The translations under genes were made by a program, and so were the position numbers. A stretch of DNA of 16,696 nucleotides from an uncultured Collinsella sp. (GTDB lineage Bacteria > Actinomycetota > Coriobacteriia > Coriobacteriales > Coriobacteriaceae): the NCBI GenBank assembly GCA_959026535.1, contig CAUFMB010000046.1, forward strand, positions 1 to 16,696, written 5' to 3'. Below the pieces are notes generated by a model, which saw only the letters and a list, made by a program, of their open reading frames with translations, was not told the DNA's origin and searched no databases. Shown piece after piece: positions 1-7,344 of the stretch. The first letter of the stretch is position 1; every line of letters begins with the position of its first letter.

Positions 1-81
1 AAGATATGGCACCGTGGGGACACATGTATGTCAATCCTGGTCTAACAGAGCCTTATTAAATCCCCGTCCCAGAAAAATCAT

Positions 82-813
82 TTAGCGGCGGGCACGAAGC
101 TTTTCGTAGCCGTCGGCAAAGAAGGCGACCGTGGCGGCATCGGAGTCGGCAGCGTCACCGTCGGTGGCAGGGACCACGCCGTGCTCGTCGCTCACTAGGA
201 ACAGCGCGCCCTTAAGCTGCGCGGGAATGTCTACGCGCGTGACCGGGATGCCCTTGGTCTGGGCCAACTGCTCGATGAGCGTCGCCGTGCCACACAGGAA
301 CTCGTCCGCCGGCGCCACAAAGGCGAGCTCGCCGTTGTTGACGGCGGCGAGCAGCTCGGGCGCCACGCCGGTCTCGTCGGCCTCGGAGCGGGCCTCGGCG
401 GAGCGGGCGCGCAGCGCCTTGGCCGACGTATCGGCGAGCGGCTCGTACTCCCCCACCGTCATGGCGGCGTTGCCGTTGATGTCGATCACCAGCATGAGCA
501 CGCCGTCGCGTGCGGTGTAATCACCCTCGGCAAGCGACCACTCAACGTGCTGTTTGGCCCAGCTGAGCATGTTATGGGTAAGCGGCTCGCCCTGCACCAG
601 GCGCTCGGACAGTGCGCGAATGTGGCGGTTGAGCATGGGCACCTTTTTGTTGGACATGCGCCAACGGCAGACAAGCGCGGGCTTGTCGAGCGTGAACTTC
701 TCGACCGCCTCCTGATTGGCGCAAAAGTCCTCGTACGCACGCTGATCCTCGGCATTGCCAAACAGCTCGGCATCATCAATCTGGGGCATGGTCATACCTT
801 TCGTGTTAGTCAT
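82..813 (-). CDS. Conserved hypothetical protein, 243 aa
   Basis: The product is a soluble, acidic, Ala/Glu/Asp-rich protein with no signal peptide or membrane helix. I do not recognise a catalytic motif. The C-terminal third (about residues 150-243, including a stretch reading LLAAVNNGELAFVAP and later GALFLVSDEHG) has an alternating beta/helix pattern faintly like the SseB N-terminal fold, but this is too weak for a name. The ATG at 813 is preferred because AGAGG lies 5 bases upstream. Two later in-frame ATGs (residues 7 and 9) are possible, the last also preceded by AAGG at a usable distance. The gene lies downstream of purH in the same direction, but a strong terminator separates them, so expression depends on read-through or a promoter I could not identify. 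Reading frame and codon use look genuine. Confidence 0.75.
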   Translation of the reverse strand: MTNTKGMTMPQIDDAELFGNAEDQRAYEDFCANQEAVEKFTLDKPALVCRWRMSNKKVPMLNRHIRALSERLVQGEPLTHNMLSWAKQHVEWSLAEGDYTARDGVLMLVIDINGNAAMTVGEYEPLADTSAKALRARSAEARSEADETGVAPELLAAVNNGELAFVAPADEFLCGTATLIEQLAQTKGIPVTRVDIPAQLKGALFLVSDEHGVVPATDGDAADSDAATVAFFADGYEKLRARR

Positions 814-830
814 TCCGTCCTCTTATACCA

Positions 831-865
831 AAAAGACGGCCCTCCAAACGGAGCGACCGTCTTTT
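831..865 (-). terminator. Intrinsic terminator after purH
   Basis: A 9-bp perfect stem (AAAAGACGG / CCGTCTTTT) is continued by an inner 4-bp stem (CTCC/GGAG) around a 4-base loop. On the minus strand the stem runs into TTTTTGG, a short U tract. It starts 30 bases past the purH stop and ends 17 bases before the ATG of the next minus-strand gene. It should therefore end or attenuate purH transcription before that gene. Confidence 0.8.
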
Positions 866-894
866 GCAAAGATTATTTTGTCCCGAGGCGAAAC

Positions 895-2502
895 TTAGTG
901 CCTAAAGTGGCGAGCGCCTGTAAAGACCATAGCAATATTGTGCTCGTTGCAGGCCTGGATGCTCTCGTCGTCGCGCTTGGAGCCGCCGGGCTGGATGATG
1001 CAGGTCACACCATGCTCGGCAAGCACGTCGACGTTGTCGCGGAACGGGAAGAACGCGTCGCTTGCGCAGGCAAAGCCGCCCTTCTCCACGCCCTCGCGCT
1101 CGCAGAAGTCCTCGGCGCGCTCGCAGGCAAGCAGCGCAGAGTCAACGCGGTTAGGCTGACCCGGGCCCATGCCAATGCCGGCCTTGCCCTTGGAGACCAG
1201 GATGGCGTTGGACTTGACGCCCTTGCAGACCTTCCAGGCAAACTCGAGCTCGGCCATCTCGGCGTCAGTGGGCTTGCGGTCGGTGGGAAACGTGAAGGTC
1301 GCGGGATCCTCGGTCACGTGGTCGACTTCCTGCACCAGCATGCCGCCGTCGACGGAGCGCAGCTCCACCTGGGCGCCGTGGTCCACGCCGCCGGTAGCCA
1401 GCACGCGCAGGTTGGGGCGCTTGGCCATGCGCTCGAGCGCCTCGGCAGTGTAGCTCGGGGCGATGATAACCTCGACGAACTGCTTGTTCTGATCGGCGAA
1501 GTGCTCGACCAGCTCATAGGGAACCTCGCGGTTGCAGGCGATGATGCCGCCAAAGGCGCTCTTGGGATCGCAGGCAAACGCGCGGTCGTAGGCGGCCGTG
1601 ATGTCCTCGGCCGCGGCGGAGCCGCAGGGGTTCTGATGCTTGAGGATCACGCAGGCAGGCTCGTCGAACTCGCGGACCAGGTTCCAAGCGGCGTCGGCAT
1701 CCAGATAGTTGTTGTAGCTGAGCGGCTTGCCCTGGATCTGCTCGGAGCCAACGAGCGGGAACTGCGAGCTCGCGGTGTTCTCGCAGCCCTCGGCAAAGCG
1801 ATAGACCGTAGCCTTCTGCTGAGGATTCTCGCCATAGCGCAGGTCGTCGACCTTCTCCAGCGAGATCTCAAGCTTGGCAGAAGTGTCCGCCACGTCGCTT
1901 GCCTGGGCGGCAAGCCAACGGGAGATAGCCGTGTCGTAGGCGGCGGTGGTCTGGTAGACCTTCACCTGCAGGCGACGACGAGTGGAAAGCGTGGTGCAGC
2001 CACCGGTCTCGTGCATCTCGGCCAGGACGGCATCATAGTCGGCAGGGTCGGAAATGACGGTAACGCTCGTGGCGTTCTTGGCGGCAGAGCGCAGCATGGA
2101 GGGGCCACCGATGTCGATGTGCTCGATGGCGTCCGCGAAGGTGACCTCGGGGTTGGCGACGGTCTTCTCGAACTCGTACAGGTTGACGACGACCAGGTCG
2201 ATCAGCTTAATGCCGTGCTGAGCGGCCTCCTGCATGTGCTGCTCGGAATCGCGGCGGGCCAGCAGCGCGCCGTGAACCTTGGGGTGCAGCGTCTTGACGC
2301 GGCCGTCCATCATCTCGGGATAGCCCGTGAACTCCTCGATGGGGGTTACGGGAACGCCCGCGTCCTCGATGGCACGAGCCGTGCCGCCCGTAGAGATGAT
2401 CTCGACGCCAAAGTCGTCAACCAGCGTCCGTGCGAAATCGACGACGCCCGTCTTATCGGTAACCGAGATCAACGCGCGTGCGATCTTCACATCAGATCCC
2501 AT
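895..2502 (-). CDS. purH: Bifunctional AICAR transformylase / IMP cyclohydrolase PurH
   Basis: PurH carries out the last two steps of de novo purine synthesis in the cytoplasm: formylation of AICAR with 10-formyl-tetrahydrofolate, then ring closure to IMP. Length (535 aa) is normal for the family. The N-terminal MGS-like cyclohydrolase domain shows ISTGGT (residues 36-41) and DGRVKTLHPKVHGALLAR (66-83). The transformylase domain begins near RYGENPQQ (222-229) and carries the catalytic Lys-His pair in KHQNPCGS (288-295). The C-terminus has IIQPGGSKRDDES and ends TGARHFRH, as expected. The ATG at 2502 has AGGAGG 5 bases upstream. No other pur gene is in the window, so it appears to be transcribed alone, ending at the hairpin at 831-865. 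A 22-bp palindrome lies 75 bases upstream of the start. Confidence 0.97.
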   Translation of the reverse strand: MGSDVKIARALISVTDKTGVVDFARTLVDDFGVEIISTGGTARAIEDAGVPVTPIEEFTGYPEMMDGRVKTLHPKVHGALLARRDSEQHMQEAAQHGIKLIDLVVVNLYEFEKTVANPEVTFADAIEHIDIGGPSMLRSAAKNATSVTVISDPADYDAVLAEMHETGGCTTLSTRRRLQVKVYQTTAAYDTAISRWLAAQASDVADTSAKLEISLEKVDDLRYGENPQQKATVYRFAEGCENTASSQFPLVGSEQIQGKPLSYNNYLDADAAWNLVREFDEPACVILKHQNPCGSAAAEDITAAYDRAFACDPKSAFGGIIACNREVPYELVEHFADQNKQFVEVIIAPSYTAEALERMAKRPNLRVLATGGVDHGAQVELRSVDGGMLVQEVDHVTEDPATFTFPTDRKPTDAEMAELEFAWKVCKGVKSNAILVSKGKAGIGMGPGQPNRVDSALLACERAEDFCEREGVEKGGFACASDAFFPFRDNVDVLAEHGVTCIIQPGGSKRDDESIQACNEHNIAMVFTGARHFRH

Positions 2503-2576
2503 GCAGTCCTCCTGTCTGGTACGCCGCCGTGCTCTGTGAGTCGGTGATACGTCGATCTGCAGCGCTCGCGCAGCGG

Positions 2577-2598
2577 CATTGAAAATACTGATTCAATG
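2577..2598. promoter_or_regulatory. Perfect 7+7 bp palindrome upstream of purH (possible operator)
   Basis: CATTGAA and its exact reverse complement TTCAATG are separated by an 8-base AT-rich spacer. The element lies in the 277-bp divergent gap between purH (-) and the acetyltransferase gene (+), about 75 bases upstream of the purH ATG and 180 bases upstream of the other gene. Size and spacing fit a dimeric repressor site, but no convincing -35/-10 pair could be placed around it. A role in regulating purH is inference. Confidence 0.35.
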
Positions 2599-2779
2599 TA
2601 GCGCATCGAGCGCATCGATGCACCCCGCAACGAGCGCATGTGCAGAAAAAGTTTGCGAGCGGAGGGGATGGGCACGGCACCGGGCACGGTGAGTTCATGG
2701 AACACAGGGGCACCATAATTAGATGCCAATGGCGTGGTAGAACTGTGCTCGATATGCATCCGCAAAAGAAAGAGGCACC

Positions 2780-3421
2780 ATGGTCTCGCGGGTTCTCTAC
2801 CGACCGTTTGATACCGAAGACTTCGACGCCATCGCGCTGATTCTGCAGCAGCTTTGGCATAACAATTCGGATAACGATGAGTACAACCGCCTTGAGGCCG
2901 CGTGCGACCTTGCCTACTGCCTTTCGTCATCGACGTTTTCGCAGGTTGCCGTAATCGACGGTCAGGCGCGTGGCATTTCGCTCGCGCGTGCGGGACAGAG
3001 CTCCGGCGCCACCGTTAAGGAACATTGGATGGATACCGAACGCGCGCTGCTATCGCAGATGCGTGAACTGGAGCCTGATGCCTGCGCCGAGTATCTCTCG
3101 TTTGTGCGTGCAACCATCCGAACCAACAACCGCCTGCTCGAGAGCAGCCCGTTGCCGCACGACAACGAAGTCACGCTGCTCGCCGTCGATCCCGATGTCC
3201 ACGGCCTGGGCGTTGGCTCGGTTTTGCTCGATGCCGCGGTCTCGTACCTGTCCTCGCGCGGGGCGACAAGGGCACACTTGTACACCGACTCTAACTGCTC
3301 GTGGAAGTTCTACGAGCTGCACGGCTTTAAGCGCACGGCCACGCACCGCGCCAACCGCGAAGAGCGTCGTCACGACATGCCGCGCGAAAGCTTTCTCTAC
3401 GAACTCGACCTAACAGCCTAG
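2780..3421 (+). CDS. GNAT family N-acetyltransferase
   Basis: A predicted acetyl-CoA-dependent N-acetyltransferase of 213 aa; the substrate cannot be read from the sequence. GNAT motif A is clear at residues 131-150: strand VTLLAVDP followed by the pyrophosphate-binding loop HGLGVG (141-146) and helix SVLLDAA. Motif B is seen at 174-185 (SWKFYELHGFKR), the usual 'FYE..GF' element near the C-terminus. The N-terminal ~60 residues (RPFDTEDFDAIALILQQLW) form the usual first strand and helix. The start at 2780 has AGAGG 4 bases upstream. It is divergent from purH and converges on the DUF2207 gene, so it is probably monocistronic. Confidence 0.9.
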   Translation: MVSRVLYRPFDTEDFDAIALILQQLWHNNSDNDEYNRLEAACDLAYCLSSSTFSQVAVIDGQARGISLARAGQSSGATVKEHWMDTERALLSQMRELEPDACAEYLSFVRATIRTNNRLLESSPLPHDNEVTLLAVDPDVHGLGVGSVLLDAAVSYLSSRGATRAHLYTDSNCSWKFYELHGFKRTATHRANREERRHDMPRESFLYELDLTA

Positions 3422-3441
3422 CCCAGGCAGCCACACCCAGC

Positions 3442-3506
3442 CATTTAAGAACGTCCCCAATGACTGATCCCCAACAACTAGTCATTTAAGTCTGTCCCCA
3501 ATGAGT
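3442..3506. repeat. Pair of 24-bp direct repeats with GTCCCCAATGA core
   Basis: Two copies, at 3442-3465 and 3483-3506, start CATTTAAG and end GTCCCCAATGA(C/G)T. They differ at four positions. A third GGGGACGTTC core (this element in the opposite orientation) occurs at 5941-5950. Such noncoding copies look like a dispersed intergenic repeat rather than coding sequence; their function is unknown. Confidence 0.6.
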
Positions 3507-3532
3507 GGCCTAGGGGGTTTGTAGATAGCCCT

Positions 3533-3562
3533 GGTCAAAAAACATCAAATATGAGTACTGTT
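3533..3562 (+). repeat. Left arm of a 30-bp imperfect inverted repeat pair
   Basis: This stretch, with core CAAATATGAGTACTGTT (17 bases), matches the reverse complement of 3729-3758 at 26 of 30 positions. The two arms flank the terminator hairpin at 3658-3696. The match is too long for chance and suggests two copies of a dispersed intergenic element in opposite orientation, or the two ends of one small element. Confidence 0.7.
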
Positions 3563-3657
3563 ACCTTTTTAGTAGCAGCGATTTGGGACATTTTTGATGC
3601 TTGTAGGCATGACGACCAGCTGCATGAGCTGACGTAGCTCCCCAAATGTTCAATAAA

Positions 3658-3696
3658 ATGGGCTCCTAACGAGAAGTACTCTCATTAGGAGCCCAT
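3658..3696 (-). terminator. Strong hairpin terminator of the DUF2207 gene
   Basis: A 17-bp stem (ATGGGCTCCTAACGAGA against its complement, one mismatch) closes a 5-base loop. Read on the minus strand it is followed by TTTTATTG, a weak U tract, 178 bases past the stop codon of the DUF2207 gene. Read on the plus strand it is followed by TATTATG and could also stop transcription arriving from the acetyltransferase gene, so it may act in both directions. Confidence 0.65.
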
Positions 3697-3728
3697 TATT
3701 ATGTGCAAACATATGTGACCAGCGCAGC

Positions 3729-3758
3729 AACAGTACTCATATTTGGCATTTTTTGTCC
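3729..3758 (-). repeat. Right arm of the 30-bp imperfect inverted repeat pair
   Basis: Reverse-complement partner of 3533-3562 (26 of 30 identical, with a perfect 17-base core). It lies between the DUF2207 stop codon and the terminator hairpin. Including both arms, the element spans 226 bp and contains no open reading frame that I would call a gene. Confidence 0.7.
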
Positions 3759-3873
3759 ACTGCCCCTTGCGCGAAGATCCGCAGCGGAAAGTTTGACCCG
3801 TTTCGATGCACAAAAATGGGATGAATCTTCCCTGGCAACCGCCCAGAAAGATCCACCCCAAAGCAAGCGCTCG

Positions 3874-5817
3874 CTAGAACGTTCCGCCGCCGCCTCCGCC
3901 GACGCCGCCACCGCCGCCACCGGAAAAACCGCCGCCGCTGCCGCCGCTCGAGCTATCGGAACTCGAAGCCAGCTCGCGGATGGTCTCATGATACACATCG
4001 TTGAACGAATCGAGCGGGGACTGGTTTCCGTAATGATGGTAGCACCACCAGTAGCAGGGGTAATTGTCGTAGAAACCGTCGGCCTCGCGCACCTCGGGCG
4101 GCACGGCCTCGGCAAGCTGACGCAGGACTTCCTTCGAAACGCCCAGCGCCACACCCATCACCAGCAGTTTGTTCCACAGGACCAGATCGCCGGGGACGGC
4201 TTCCTTGAGGCGCGTGAAGTCCTCGAGCCAATGCTTAAGCGCCTTGCAGCGAGCCGCCACCTCGGCGCCCTCCGGCGTAAAGCGGCGGAACGTAAGGCCC
4301 ACGCCAATACCCACCAGCACAATCGGCGCCGAGATAACCGCGGCGATAATGTTCACCTGCGCGCCGTCAGTAAAGAAAATGGATCCCACGGGAACAAAGG
4401 CGATCAGAATACCAAGAACCAGGCAAAACACCATTGCAACGATGCCGTCCGAGGCAACGTACTCGCTATCGGCCAGCTTGCCCTTAACGGTGTTCTGATA
4501 GTCCTCGAGCTTGTCCCCCACGGGCGTAGCGTGCTGTTTAACGTAGTGCTGTAGCTCGTCAAACGTGCGCGAGCGATCGCCGTTCTCGTCGGGCTTAGCA
4601 CCGGCAAAGAAAACCTTGAGCACCATGTGGTCAATGCCCTTGGCCGACTTCCAGCCCGCATCACTCACCGTCACGCGATATGTCTGCTCTTCTTTTTCTC
4701 GCCCCAACAGACCCTTCTTGGCCTTGGTCACGGTCGCCTGCTCCAGCTTGATCACACGGTCGTCAGTAAGCTTCATGAGCGTGGCGATATATGCCTGATC
4801 GGGCACCTCGTTCCAGCTCATGAGGGCCGAAAGCACGGCGGGATGGTCGGCCGAAGGCACATCGCGGAAATATTCGTCCTGGAAAAGCGGCTTGGGCTTG
4901 CGGCGGCGCAGCTTGAGCACAACGATTGTGCCGGTAAAGGCCACCGCTGCGACAACACTTAGTACGGCAAGTACATTGGCAATCATGCGAGCGTGAGCGC
5001 GGCGGGCGTTAGCTTCGTCGGCCCACGCCTTCTCTTCGCTCAGGATTGTCGGCATGCGCTCCTCGCTCGAGGCGGAAAGCCATGGCACCCAGTCGCTGGG
5101 GAAGGCGATGCGTGCCTCGGCGAATTCGCCCTGATGCACGCAGGGAATGGTATAGGTGACCATGGGCTCGTCCTCATCGAGTGACACGTCGCCCGTCAGC
5201 GGACCGTGGCCCCATGCGCGGAAGTTATCGCCCTTGACGGCCGCCGTCCCGGCAGCGGCATTTGCGAAGTACACTTCCATCTCGACATCGTCGGAATCCG
5301 CGGACCAGCCGTCACCTACAAATTTCCAGTAGAGCTCAGCGGTATCGGCCCAGTTCATGACCGCACCGGTCATGGTGTAGCTCACGTAATAGATCACGCT
5401 ATCGCCGCTCTCGTGGGGGCTGAAAACCTTGATCTTTACGCCGCCGTCGGACTGCTCGACCGTGTAGACGCCAGAGTCACCCTTGTTTGCGCTATCGACT
5501 TTGTTGAACGCGGTGTCCTCTTCCTCGACGCTCAGCACGTCGACACCCGCCGCGCCGCCCTGCTGGTTGGTGCCCGCATTGATCTCCCAAAACACGCCGT
5601 TGATGTCGTCATCGAAATCGAACTGGCGTCCCTCGACAACGGTCAACGAGCCATCGGCCTCGACCGTGGCGCCGATGTAGGTTTGGCTCATGGAGTAGCC
5701 GTCGGCGTGCGCGGCGGCAGGCAGCAGCAACAACGCAAGCGCGACGAGCGCGCAGACGGAAGCAAATCGCGCGAATAGGCGGCGCTGCCGACAGGTCTTG
5801 GCAACAGGGGCGTTCAT
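3874..5817 (-). CDS. DUF2207-type membrane protein with signal peptide and glycine-rich tail
   Basis: A predicted secreted-domain membrane protein of unknown function (DUF2207 family, YciQ-like). With the start at 5817 it has 647 aa. Residues 1-38 form a signal peptide: basic start QRRLFARF, hydrophobic core ALVALALLLLP, cleavage after AHA. An extracytoplasmic beta-rich domain follows (about 40-260; contains DGSLTVVEGRQFDF). Membrane helices are at about 279-303, 458-482 and 488-510, with a cytoplasmic region between the first two. The last ~30 residues are a Ser/Gly run ending GGGGGGTF, typical of this family. The start at 5817 has AAAGGA 7 bases upstream. An in-frame ATG at 5853 would add 12 residues but lacks a good ribosome site and would spoil the signal peptide N-region. 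It is probably monocistronic, ending at the hairpin at 3658-3696. Confidence 0.85.
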   Translation of the reverse strand: MNAPVAKTCRQRRLFARFASVCALVALALLLLPAAAHADGYSMSQTYIGATVEADGSLTVVEGRQFDFDDDINGVFWEINAGTNQQGGAAGVDVLSVEEEDTAFNKVDSANKGDSGVYTVEQSDGGVKIKVFSPHESGDSVIYYVSYTMTGAVMNWADTAELYWKFVGDGWSADSDDVEMEVYFANAAAGTAAVKGDNFRAWGHGPLTGDVSLDEDEPMVTYTIPCVHQGEFAEARIAFPSDWVPWLSASSEERMPTILSEEKAWADEANARRAHARMIANVLAVLSVVAAVAFTGTIVVLKLRRRKPKPLFQDEYFRDVPSADHPAVLSALMSWNEVPDQAYIATLMKLTDDRVIKLEQATVTKAKKGLLGREKEEQTYRVTVSDAGWKSAKGIDHMVLKVFFAGAKPDENGDRSRTFDELQHYVKQHATPVGDKLEDYQNTVKGKLADSEYVASDGIVAMVFCLVLGILIAFVPVGSIFFTDGAQVNIIAAVISAPIVLVGIGVGLTFRRFTPEGAEVAARCKALKHWLEDFTRLKEAVPGDLVLWNKLLVMGVALGVSKEVLRQLAEAVPPEVREADGFYDNYPCYWWCYHHYGNQSPLDSFNDVYHETIRELASSSDSSSGGSGGGFSGGGGGGVGGGGGGTF

Positions 5818-6154
5818 AGGCACATCCTTTGTCTGTGGTACCAGTAGCGTCATTGTCCCACGTTTGCGGGTTCATGTGACGAACATCTAGGTCAGCGGAG
5901 CGTCAAAACGGGACAAAAGTCACGCCCGCCGCCGGCACCTGGGGACGTTCCTTATCTGCCGGCAATCTGGGACACTCCTTGGCATAGCCCGCCCCGGCAA
6001 TAGATACCACTTCATAGCTCCATCACAGGTGTAGCGGCTTTGTGTGGGCGCGGCATGCGCTGATTGAGCCGCCAGTTGAGGGGCATAAAGCAGTTGAGCG
6101 AAAACGGTTTGCCCCTTTGCCGTTCGCTCGAGGATCATGTCCCCCTTTTCCGCG

Positions 6155-6190
6155 GAAACCCCGGCAGTTGCGAAGAGCTGCCGGGGTTTC
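6155..6190 (+). terminator. Very stable GC-rich hairpin, possible terminator
   Basis: A perfect 13-bp stem (GAAACCCCGGCAG with its complement) closes a 10-base loop. On the plus strand it runs into TGTCGTTTGAGG, only a poor U tract. No upstream plus-strand gene is obvious, so it may end a short transcript or act within a gluQ leader. The inverted repeat itself is certain; its role is not. Confidence 0.5.
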
Positions 6191-6314
6191 TGTCGTTTGA
6201 GGGGTTGGGCTGGCGGGCGGCGATCGAGCTATCGAGCCGGTGGTCCGGCACGCGCAACGCGCGGCCTCGGCAACTTGCAGGCCACGGCAGCGTCTCCCCC
6301 ACCTCACCCCGCGC

Positions 6315-6320
6315 TATACT
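6315..6320 (+). promoter_or_regulatory. -10 box for a probably leaderless gluQ transcript
   Basis: TATACT matches the -10 consensus TATAAT at 5 of 6 positions. Only 7 bases lie between it and the gluQ ATG at 6328. Transcription would start at or next to the A of the ATG, leaving no room for a ribosome-binding site, and none is present. Leaderless transcripts are common in actinobacteria. No clear -35 box was found. Confidence 0.5.
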
Positions 6321-6327
6321 CGTCCGC

Positions 6328-7329
6328 ATGGATATCAACGCATGCAACATAGCAACACACGCCGCGGACGCACCAGCAACGGCAGCGCCCACCCCCGTCG
6401 TGGGCCGCTTTGCCCCGTCGCCCTCGGGCCGCATGCACCTGGGCAACGTGTTCAGTTGCCTGTGTGCGTGGCTTTCGGCCCGCAGCCAGGGCGGCAGCAT
6501 CGTGTTGCGCATCGAGGACCTGGACGATCGCTGCAAGCGCCCGGAACTTGCCGCCCAATTGATTGACGACCTGGCTTGGCTGGGGCTTGAGTGGGACGAA
6601 GGCCCCTACTACCAGCACGATCGCCTGGACTTGTACGAGGACGCCCTGCACCAGCTGCAAGACGCCGGCCTCACCTATCCCTGCTTTTGCACGCGCGCCG
6701 AGCTCCACACCGCAAGCGCGCCGCACGCCAGCGACGGCACGCCCATCTACCGCGGCGCCTGCCGAGGCCTTTCTGCCGAGGAGGTTGCCCGCCGCAGTGC
6801 CCTGCGCGCTCCCGCCACGCGCCTGCGCGTGCCCGCCGTCGACGACCTCGCCGGCGACGTGATCGAATTCGTTGACCGCACGTACGGAGCCCAATGCGAG
6901 GCACTCGCCACCGAGTGCGGCGACTTTTTGGTGCGCCGCAGCGACAGCGTTTTTGCCTACCAGCTAGCCGTGGTAGTCGACGACGCTGCCATGGGCGTCA
7001 CCGAGGTCGTGCGCGGATGCGACCTGTTGGGCTCCACGCCGCGCCAGATCTACCTGCAGCATCTGCTGGGACTGCCCACACCGCACTACGCACATATTCC
7101 GCTGCTCATGTCACCGGACGGCCGCCGCCTTTCCAAGCGCGACCGCGACCTAGACCTGGGCGAGCTCCGTACCCGCTTTGGCACACCCGAGGCACTGCTG
7201 GGCTGGCTCGCCGGGCAAACGGGCATCGCACCGGACACCACGCCGCGTTCTGCCGAGCAGCTGGTCGAGCACTTTAGCTGGGATGTCATCCGCGCACACC
7301 GGGAGAACATCACCATAACGGCCGAGTAG
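6328..7329 (+). CDS. gluQ: Glutamyl-Q tRNA(Asp) synthetase GluQ
   Basis: GluQRS activates glutamate and attaches it to queuosine in the anticodon of tRNA(Asp). The 333-aa protein is a class I glutamyl-tRNA synthetase catalytic core without the C-terminal anticodon-binding domain, which separates it from GltX (about 480 aa). The HIGH-type motif is SPSGRMHLGN (residues 31-40) and the KMSKS-type motif is RRLSKRD (266-272). The zinc site typical of YadB/GluQRS is present: C119-x-C121, then Y141-x3-C145. RIEDLDD (61-67) is the usual glutamate-binding region. The start at 6328 is chosen because it gives a family-typical N-terminus (VVGRFAPSPSG) after a short variable extension and sits just behind a -10 box. 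The stop is 15 bases from the stop of the convergent phosphoesterase gene, so the 3' ends of the transcripts must overlap. Confidence 0.93.
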   Translation: MDINACNIATHAADAPATAAPTPVVGRFAPSPSGRMHLGNVFSCLCAWLSARSQGGSIVLRIEDLDDRCKRPELAAQLIDDLAWLGLEWDEGPYYQHDRLDLYEDALHQLQDAGLTYPCFCTRAELHTASAPHASDGTPIYRGACRGLSAEEVARRSALRAPATRLRVPAVDDLAGDVIEFVDRTYGAQCEALATECGDFLVRRSDSVFAYQLAVVVDDAAMGVTEVVRGCDLLGSTPRQIYLQHLLGLPTPHYAHIPLLMSPDGRRLSKRDRDLDLGELRTRFGTPEALLGWLAGQTGIAPDTTPRSAEQLVEHFSWDVIRAHRENITITAE

Positions 7330-7344
7330 CCAAACGCCTCGCCC

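Larger units (their letters stand above)
5818..6327. other. Noncoding intergenic stretch with repeats and hairpins
   Basis: This 510-bp gap separates the divergent DUF2207 gene and gluQ. It contains GGGGACGTTCCTT (5941-5953) and a related GGGACACTCCTT (5969-5980), two mutually exclusive hairpins (6080-6115 and 6096-6129), a very stable hairpin at 6155-6190, and a -10 box at 6315-6320. The gluQ frame is open back to 6064, but the encoded residues resemble no tRNA synthetase leader, so I treat it as noncoding. No tRNA or known riboswitch was recognised. Confidence 0.6.

Noticed and set aside
7..20. TGGCACCGTGG, resembling the T-box antiterminator sequence
   Set aside because: The match is short, no specifier stem or terminator could be drawn, and no synthetase or amino-acid gene follows on the plus strand.
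547..2547. A 666-codon open frame on the plus strand opposite purH
   Set aside because: It is the antisense shadow of a GC-rich gene. The purH reading on the other strand has all family motifs, and the plus-strand product resembles no protein.
3703..4554. A 283-codon plus-strand frame over the end of the DUF2207 gene
   Set aside because: Its Ala-rich N-terminal part is the antisense of the glycine codons of the DUF2207 tail, and it has no ribosome site.
6064..6327. An 88-codon N-terminal extension of gluQ in the same frame
   Set aside because: The encoded residues do not fit the family, they span a 13-bp hairpin, and a -10 box lies immediately before the ATG at 6328.
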